Source: Raffaelea ambrosiae
Taxonomy: Eukaryota; Ascomycota; Sordariomycetes; Ophiostomatales; Ophiostomataceae
Length of the DNA: 64,000 bases
Assembly (NCBI GenBank): GCA_002778195.1
Contig: PCDI01000002.1
Span: forward strand, 3,547,234 to 3,611,233
Direction: 5' to 3'
Shown here: piece by piece, positions 57,541 to 64,000 of the stretch
How positions within the stretch are numbered: position 1 is the first letter of the stretch
Layout of the letters: each line of letters opens with the position of its first letter
The notes under the pieces: model-generated
The model's database searches: none
Seen by the model: only the letters and a program-made list of their open reading frames with translations
Told to the model about the DNA's origin: nothing
Program-made: the position numbers and the translations under genes

Positions 57541-58108
57541 AGTCTTCTAAGCCACGGCAAGTCTACCAGACGGCAAATCTCACCACCTGGAACATAAGGC
57601 TGGGTGCCTCACAGACGTCTCTTCTGAACAGCAGAGAGATACAAAAAAGGCGTTGCATGTATCGGCGTATGGGATGACGACATGACATCTACACAATACT
57701 ATACCCCCACCCCCAGACAGGGTGCTGGCACTCTTGTGGTTTTGCAATTTTGCGTTCATTGCCCCGAGAAACATCGTTCTCCATCGGTGATGTCCAGTGG
57801 AGATTCAGCTGTCCTGTCCCAGCCTGCCGTTGCACCATTAGTGCTTGGCCAATTGGTGGGGGTTGTTAACTAGTTACAACGGCATCCATACACCCCCCCC
57901 CCCCCCCCATGCCGACACCGGATTGTGGGGCAGACAAATTTTCGAGGAAAGCTCAATGGGGACCAGCTTTTGAGTCAGCGCCTTCCGAATTAGATCCATA
58001 CTCATTGATACTTGACTACTTCCTAAACATCGAGTCACACACACACATCACGACTCTGACACCCAAAAACCTCTTACCCCCCCCCTCTCTCTCACACATA
58101 AAAAAACA
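57541..58108. other. Intergenic, SER1 promoter
   Basis: Ends the unrecognised gene and carries the promoter and leader of the phosphoserine aminotransferase. It contains a long pure C run (57892-57908) and a CA run (58038-58047). No gene is seen. Confidence 0.5.
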
Positions 58109-59482
58109 ATGCCCAGTCGTGAAGACATTGTCTACTTCGGGGCCGGCCCTGCGCTGCTGCCCACCGAGGTGCTGCAGAGCGCCGCGGCCGGGCTCGTCAA
58201 CTACCGCGACACCGGCCTGGGCCTGGCCGAACACAGCCACCGCTCGGAGCTCGCCACCACCATTGTGCGCGAGGCCCGCGCCGACCTGGCCACGTTCCTC
58301 GACGTGCCCACCGCCGACTACGAGGTCGTCATCCTCCAGGCCGGCGGCACCGGCGAGTTCGCCGCCAGCGTCTACAACATGGTGGGCGCCTGGGTCCAGC
58401 GCGAGGCCGCCGCCCTGCTCCAGAGCAAGGGCCGCGACGCCGATACCGACATTGCCAGCCAGCCCGAGCTGCTGGGCGCCCTCCGCCAAAAGGTCCAGCA
58501 GGAGCTGCGGCTCGACTACATTGTCACCGGCAGCTGGTCGCTCAAGGCCTACCAGGAGGCCCAGCGCCTCGTCGGCCCCGAGTACGTCCACCTGGTCGCC
58601 GACGGCCGCGCGGGCGGGGAGGGCAGTGACGGCACGTCGTTCGGGGCCATCCCCGACGAGAGCACCTGGTCGCTGTCCCCCAACCCGGCGCTCGTCTATT
58701 TCTGCGACAACGAGACCGTCCACGGCGTCGAGTTCCCGCGCTTCCCTGCCATCCTCGAGAGCAACAGCAAGACAAGCCCCCCCGTCGTCGTCGCCGACAT
58801 GTCCAGCAACATCCTCTCCCGCCCCGTCCAGGCCGCCCGCTACGGCGTCTTCTTCTTTGGCGCCCAGAAGAACCTCGGCTCCACCGGCATCACCGTCGCC
58901 GTCGTCAACAAGGCTCTGCTGCCCCAGCCCAGCCCGGCCCTGCTGCGCGCCCTGGGCCTGCCCGTCGGGCCCATTGTCTTCTCCTACGAGACCCTGGCCA
59001 AGAACGACAGCCTCTACAACACCATCAGCATCTTTGAGTAAGTTGTTTTGGTGTCCTCGCTTCGCTCGATTCCACAGAAAGGCGTTTTGCCCCNNNNNNN
59101 NNNCCCTCACAGTTGCTACATTGCCGGCCAGGTCCTCAAGAAGCTGCTCGCCACCTACCCCGACAAGGCGGCCGGCCAGCAAAAGGTCTCGGAGCAAAAG
59201 GCTCAGCTGATCTACGCCGCCCTCGAGGCCCATCCAGATGTCTACCGCATCTTCCCCGCCAAGGCTGCCCGCTCCCGCATGAACATCTTGTTCGGCGTCA
59301 CCGCGGGCGGCGGCGACAAGGCTTTCCTTGCCGACGCCGCCGCCCAGGGTCTGACCGGTCTCAAGGGTCATCGCAGCGTCCCGGGCAGCATCCGGGCCAG
59401 CAACTACAATTCCATCACGCTCGCTGGTGCCCAGAAGCTGGCCGAGTTCATCGACGCCTTTGCCAAGAAGACCAAGGCATAG
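58109..59482 (+). CDS. ser1: Phosphoserine aminotransferase
   Basis: PLP enzyme converting 3-phosphohydroxypyruvate and glutamate to phosphoserine in serine biosynthesis; cytosolic. Exons 58109-59037 and 59113-59482 encode 432 residues, typical of fungal forms. The start IVYFGAGPALLPTEVLQ is the class V signature. EHSHRSELATTIV and ILQAGGTGEFAASVYNM bind cofactor and substrate. The PLP lysine is in FFFGAQKNLGSTGITV (~residue 252), and RNILFG-type MNILFGVT plus LKGHRSVPGSIRASNYNS close the active site. The intron carries a CCTCGCTTCGCTCG repeat and a 10-base gap (59094-59103), but splices in phase as IFE/D-CYIAGQVL. Confidence 0.95.
59055..59068. repeat. CCTCGCTTCGCTCG repeat in ser1 intron
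   Basis: A third plus-oriented copy of the core also seen at 53080 and 53118, here in the intron of ser1 and 25 nt from an assembly gap. Confidence 0.85.
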
Positions 59483-60474
59483 GCACAGCCAAAAGAGTCT
59501 GGGGAGGGAGTTGCGCTTGTGTGCCGCTGTTATTGGCCAGGCAACATGCTGTCCCTGTTTTCTGAAAGTTCCTTTTTTTGTTTCGATTGATTGTTGTTTT
59601 GTGTGTTCTTCTCTCATTTCACCGGCGCGTATGGAGGTATGGAAAAAGCATATATGGCAAACCAAAAAGCATAAGAAAAAAAACCCAGATGCGGATGATT
59701 TTGATGGCTGCATTTACCTTTGCAAAAATGAACCCGGCGGGAAAAGATACACAAAGGGTTTTTTTCCTGTCTTCAACATAGTCAATTAGTTCACAAACGA
59801 TGAATCCACTACCCAGAGGCACTCACCTCCTTTGGGGCAATATTATAAAGCATCACAGAACAGACATCACACCCTTCAGCAAGTTCAACTCTGCAAGAGA
59901 TGCGGTCCAGGCGTCGGTGTAGGGGTAGAAAGGCGTATAAACATGAAATGCTTCATTATCCAGCTCATGAAAATCCTTAGCTTGAAATCCTTAACTGGCC
60001 AACTGGGAAACACGAGGCAATACCACGTCGTGCACACAAAAATGATCCATAAACATCTGACAAAAACAAGAAGGGGCGTCATTGTGAGCAGAATAGAAAT
60101 GGGGGGGAAATATGAAAAAAAAAGTAAGACGACAAAACGACAAAACGGCAAAACAATTGAGCGACCCCAGAACCCGCATCCAGTCGCCAATGATTGTGCC
60201 GTCGGCCTCACAGCTTGCAACCGTAATGTGTAATGTGTATCACAAAATAGCGCCCCAGGACCCCTTTTTTCTTGAAGACCAACAATACTCGAATTCGGAA
60301 AAAAAAAAAGAACAAAAAGACTGGCACAAGTCTATGCTGCCGTTTTGTTACTTTTGGTACCCTACTTCAGATAGACAGAAATTCTCGTGAATATTTGAAA
60401 AGATAAGAGAAGGGATGAGCAGGCAGGAGCAGGCGAGAGACAAGAGAAAAGCCAGAAGAAACTCTTACCACGCT
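59483..60474. other. Convergent intergenic region
   Basis: 3' regions of ser1 and calcineurin A. AT-rich, with a CAAAACG/CAAAACGG tandem run at 60134-60155. No gene is seen. Confidence 0.5.
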
Positions 60475-62471
60475 CAGGAAGAGCGGTGTCTGCGTTCACT
60501 ATTCGCAAGGTTAGCCAGAAATCTTTCACAGCGTATGATTTGATCCGTATGCGTGTGTTGTGGTGGGATACTCACGTGCTGAGTCTCCGCGACAGAGTCT
60601 GGAGCTTCTTGTCGTTATCGGCCTCCTTCGTGGCCCGCTCGAGAGCCTGCTGCCGCTCCTCCTCGTTCTGCCGCACAACTTCATCGTGGCTGGGCGGCAG
60701 CCGCTCGTTCTGCAGATCCACCTTACGCGCATCCTCGAACGTGCTGATGGCATTCTTGATACCCTCTGCACCCAGCATGAGCGTGCCGGCCGGCAAACGG
60801 CCGCCGCTGACTGTTTTGAGTTCTGTGACGCGCTCCGACTCCTCGCGCAGCACCTGGAACACTCGTGAGAGCCGGCCAATAGCCAAGATCTTGTTCTTCA
60901 TGGCACGTCGTCTGTACTCCAGAGACTCGGGGTCCTGGTTGCCCAGGCCAGGTGTGATCGGCGGCGAGCCCGTCCCAGGCGACGTGTTGTCGTCCCTGAG
61001 CTCCTCCTCCGAGCACGTGCTCAGGATGGCGATCAGCATGTCCGTCATCTTTTCGCCAACAAACGGCAAGGACCACGTGAACACGTCCATGAAGTTGGGC
61101 AGCCAGTACGGGTGCGGTGTGCAGTTGAATTGCCGGATGTTCATGACGTTGTTCTCGTACTTCAGCACGGCAGCCTTGTTGTTGTAGACATCGAGGTAAT
61201 TTGGCGCCGAGAAGATGGTCATGACGCTGGGGAAGCCGGTGGTCCGAGTCCTGCGATACATCCGGTAGCCGGCATCCTGCGCCTCGTGGGCGCGAATGAT
61301 GGACAGCAGGTTGTTCTTCTCCAGGAACGCACAGGCAGCCTGGTACGAGAAGAAGTACGAGCAACCACGCACATGGTTGTGGAGGAAGTAGTCGCTGGTC
61401 TTTTCCTGGCCAAAGTCCTCGAGCGGATCAGCCCACAGAATGTCGCACATGAGGCCCTGCGTGGGCGGCTCCCGGAAACGGTCAACCTGGAAAAGGGGGG
61501 GGAGAGGGTTCTGTTAGACTCGAGATCGGTAAAGAAAAAAAGACAAGACAAGCAGCACAGCTCGTTTTTGGCCACACGGCTAGCTAGCTCAGCGTACCTT
61601 TTTCAGGTCATCCAGCGTATGCAGCTCGGGGCTGAGGCCGCCGTGGATGCAGAGGAACTGCTTGTTCATGATGGCAGCGAGGGGCAGGCAGCAGAAGGAC
61701 TCCATGCAGGCGTCGTAGATGACCTCGGAGTACTTGTGCTTGCACTCCAGCTTAAAGGTGAAGTAGTCGGTCAAATGGCGGCACTCGTGATTGCCGCGGA
61801 GCAGCCAGAGCGTCTTGGGGTAGTGGATCTTGAGCGACCAGAGGTAGAGGACACACTCGATGCTGAAGTAGCCGCGGTCGACGTAGTCGCCCAGGAACAG
61901 ATACCTGGTCTCGGCCGGGTCGCCGCCGACTTCGAACAGCTTCATCAGATCGTAGTATTGGCCGTGGACGTCGCCGCAGACCGTGATGGGGGCATCCATC
62001 TCCAGCATGTTGGGCTCCGCGCGCAGCAGCTCGGTGCCCTTGCGGATGATCCAGAGCGCCTGCTCCTCGGTCAGGCGGCCCTCGCGGTAGAAGTGTTGCT
62101 TGAGGAAGACAATGTTGGGCTTTGTGTGGGTCTCGTCGTGGAAGAATTGCTCGTCGGTGGGCTTGTAGGTAGCGGGTGCTTGGACGTCTGGAGAGAGAGG
62201 GAGAGAGGAAGAGGGGAAAAGCTAGGTCAGTATCAATCGTCCTGATGCTGCAACAGAGCAAGAGGGACACGGGGGAAATGTCGCACGCACCTTTGCAGAC
62301 TCGCTCCTGTGTGCTGACGTTGGAGCCATCCTCCATGGCATGGATGGTGAAGTCGATCTCGGGGAGCGGCTTCTTGTCGGTTATGGCGCGGATGGCATTG
62401 TCGACCTGGACGCTCTGGACGTCCGGGGCGCCGTCCAGAGGCTCGGCGCCGTTCTGCCCGTTGGTGGCCAT
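60475..62471 (-). CDS. cna1: Calcineurin A, catalytic subunit of protein phosphatase 2B
   Basis: Ca2+/calmodulin-activated Ser/Thr phosphatase, acting with calcineurin B in stress and growth signalling. Exons 62471-62291, 62187-61598, 61486-60576 and 60499-60475 encode 568 residues. The metallophosphatase signatures GDVHGQYYDL (~132), GDYVDRGYFS and LLRGNHECR are all present. The calcineurin B-binding helix region follows (MDVFTWSLPFVGEKM, VMNIRQFNCTPHPYWLP before it). The calmodulin-binding helix AMKNKILAIGRLSRVFQVL is at ~450 and the autoinhibitory element FEDARKVDLQNERLPP at ~505. I close the protein with a 25-nt last exon (ERRHRSS) because a strong GTGAGT donor precedes the in-frame stop at 60572. 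Without it the protein ends two residues after RRLS. Confidence 0.95.
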
Positions 62472-64000
62472 GATGGGCAGAGAAGGAGGAGGGGTTGATG
62501 ATGGTGTAGGAGAAGGATGGACTGGGCAGAATGGAAGGTCGAGGAAGAAGCGAGGCGAGTCGAGGCGGGAGTATCGGTCGCCGGCAGGGAGCTGGAGAGG
62601 GGGGGGCGGTGGGCAAAGAGGAGCAGCGAAAGGCGGGCAGACGCTTAGGCACTCGACGGGACGTATCGCAAGCTTCTTTCACGGGAGCAGGCGGGAGTTG
62701 GTCCTCGGCAAATCTGGAGCAGAAGCAAGCCTGCTGGTCTCGGCAGGGGTCAACTCGCCGTGGTCTTGTGCAGGTGGATGGCAAGACGGCGACTGGGTTG
62801 AAGGGTGCAGAAATGGCGTCCGGGCCTCGAGAAACAGGCGGTATCGAAGAGAAAGGAAGAACGGCAGCCCTGGGTGCGGTGTGGATGAAGGAGGGAGGGC
62901 GCAACAGAAAAGCTGGAAGAAAAGGCTGAGGTCGTGTTTCGCTCGAGGTTGGGTGGAAGGTCGCACGGCTGCGCAGCGCAAAAAGTCGAAGAGTGAGAGG
63001 TCGAAAAGGAGGGACCCGCGCAACCGCCCAGAAATGGCGTTCGCTTTGCGTGGGGGGGGGGGGGGTAGTGGCAGAGAGTTTAGTTAGGGGTTGTGTGGTT
63101 GGAGGCTGGCGCGAAGACGAAAGAGAACGGAATGGAAGCCTGAAAGTGCCTGGAGCGGTGAAATTTTGAGAAGCAGACAACTATATCACGCTCTTTCTCT
63201 TTTTATTTTATTTTTTTCAGTCTATTAAGCTGAGAGAGCGTCTGTGTGGCTGCTGGCCCGCGATAGAGTTTCGGAAAGAAGAAGGGGAAGGAGCGATCCT
63301 CACAAGGCAGCCGGTGGAAAACAGGAAGGAGGGGACAGTGTGCCCAACTCTGGCGCTCACACAGACACACAACAGACACACACACACCTTATTATTGCTC
63401 ACTCTCGGTTTCTCCAGCGGGGCAATTGGGCAGGAGCAGAAACGGCTGGGGCTGGAAAGTGGGCAGGCCCCGACTCTGACTACTGCAGGAAAAGTAGGGG
63501 GGCTAGAAGGAGGTGAGCAAGAAAAGCGGGGCGCTTTGATGCTTTCCGAAGGCGCTGATTCGGCAGCCGAGCTGGCTCGCTGCGTGCCCAGGCAAACGAA
63601 CGCGGTGTCTGGACTGTAGGGAAGGCGCGGACGGGGCTCAGCCGCTCCTGGCTAATGGGACGGAGCTGTGCTGTCCGACAAGAGAAGCCACGACGGTGGT
63701 TGTAGGAGCCCTGCGCTTCGTGTTGCCATCTTCGCGATGTCCCTGCTTCCGGCAGGGCTTGACAGCGTCTTACAACATGTTCGGCTGGCGCGCCTAGCTC
63801 CCTGGCCTGCCAAGGGCTGCTGCCTAGAAAGCAATTTGAAGCAGTCGCTATCCTTGCTGAAACAAGGCCAGAACCAGGGAAAAGGGCCGGGTCGCAGCCG
63901 AGTTTCTCGGACATTTTACGGGGTCCGGCCATTCTGGAGCAATGGTAACTGGGCTTTTTATTTCTGCTACAACGCCGATTCTTTTTCTCTTGTTCTTTTT
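62472..64000. other. Upstream region of calcineurin A, no other gene seen
   Basis: Promoter and leader of cna1. Contains a G run (63051-63063), a T/A-rich block (63192-63222) and a CA run (63357-63390). Open frames to the window end show no recognisable protein. Confidence 0.45.

Noticed and set aside
1..64000. CRISPR array, bacterial operon or prophage content
   Set aside because: The window is eukaryotic with spliced genes; repeats seen are simple or short and lack regular spacers.

Overview
The window is nuclear DNA of a filamentous ascomycete (Pezizomycotina, most likely Sordariomycetes). The evidence is short GT-AG introns in almost every gene, strongly G/C-biased third codon positions, Gly/Ser/Gln/Ala homopolymer inserts in long proteins, a pol III type tRNA, and typical fungal genes (Zn2Cys6 regulator, HypA/Trs120, Vps55, fused PabA-PabB, DUF3684 protein). 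I place 20 protein genes and one tRNA. Exon boundaries were set by hand from splice consensus, reading phase and family alignment memory; none were checked with transcripts.

Positions 0.4-19.4 kb hold eight adjacent accessory metabolic genes: an ACS/Dal5-type carboxylate transporter (-), a Zn2Cys6 regulator (+), a glutamate-1-semialdehyde-aminomutase-like PLP enzyme (+), a D-2-hydroxyacid dehydrogenase (-), a class II aldolase (+), an FMN 2-hydroxyacid oxidase ending in the peroxisomal signal SRL (-), a small cupin (+) and an FAD Baeyer-Villiger-type monooxygenase (+). Three pairs are divergent across gaps of about 575-610 nt. Each of the five promoter regions serving these eight genes contains a match to TCGG-N6-CCGA, the binding-site form known for Ppr1 and UaY. 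The linker after the zinc cluster of the local regulator resembles that of Ppr1. I read this as a self-contained, probably autoregulated catabolic regulon. Its substrate is unknown. There is no PKS, NRPS or terpene synthase.

From 20 kb onward most genes are conserved cellular genes: RING protein, HUS1 (9-1-1 checkpoint clamp), DUF2264 protein, TRS120 (TRAPP II), aminodeoxychorismate synthase, VPS55, tRNA-Pro(AGG), proteasome alpha-6, LOG-family protein, CLPTM1-family protein, a 2003-residue GHKL-ATPase/DUF3684-like protein with a C-terminal HExxH motif, an SDR that has lost its catalytic Lys, an unrecognised 451-residue protein, phosphoserine aminotransferase and calcineurin A. These are not obviously linked in function.

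A short repeat containing CCTCGCTTCGCTCG occurs in introns of two unrelated genes and, inverted, downstream of one of them. All three assembly gaps (1782-1836, 10373, 59094-59103) fall inside introns, one of them in an obvious microsatellite.
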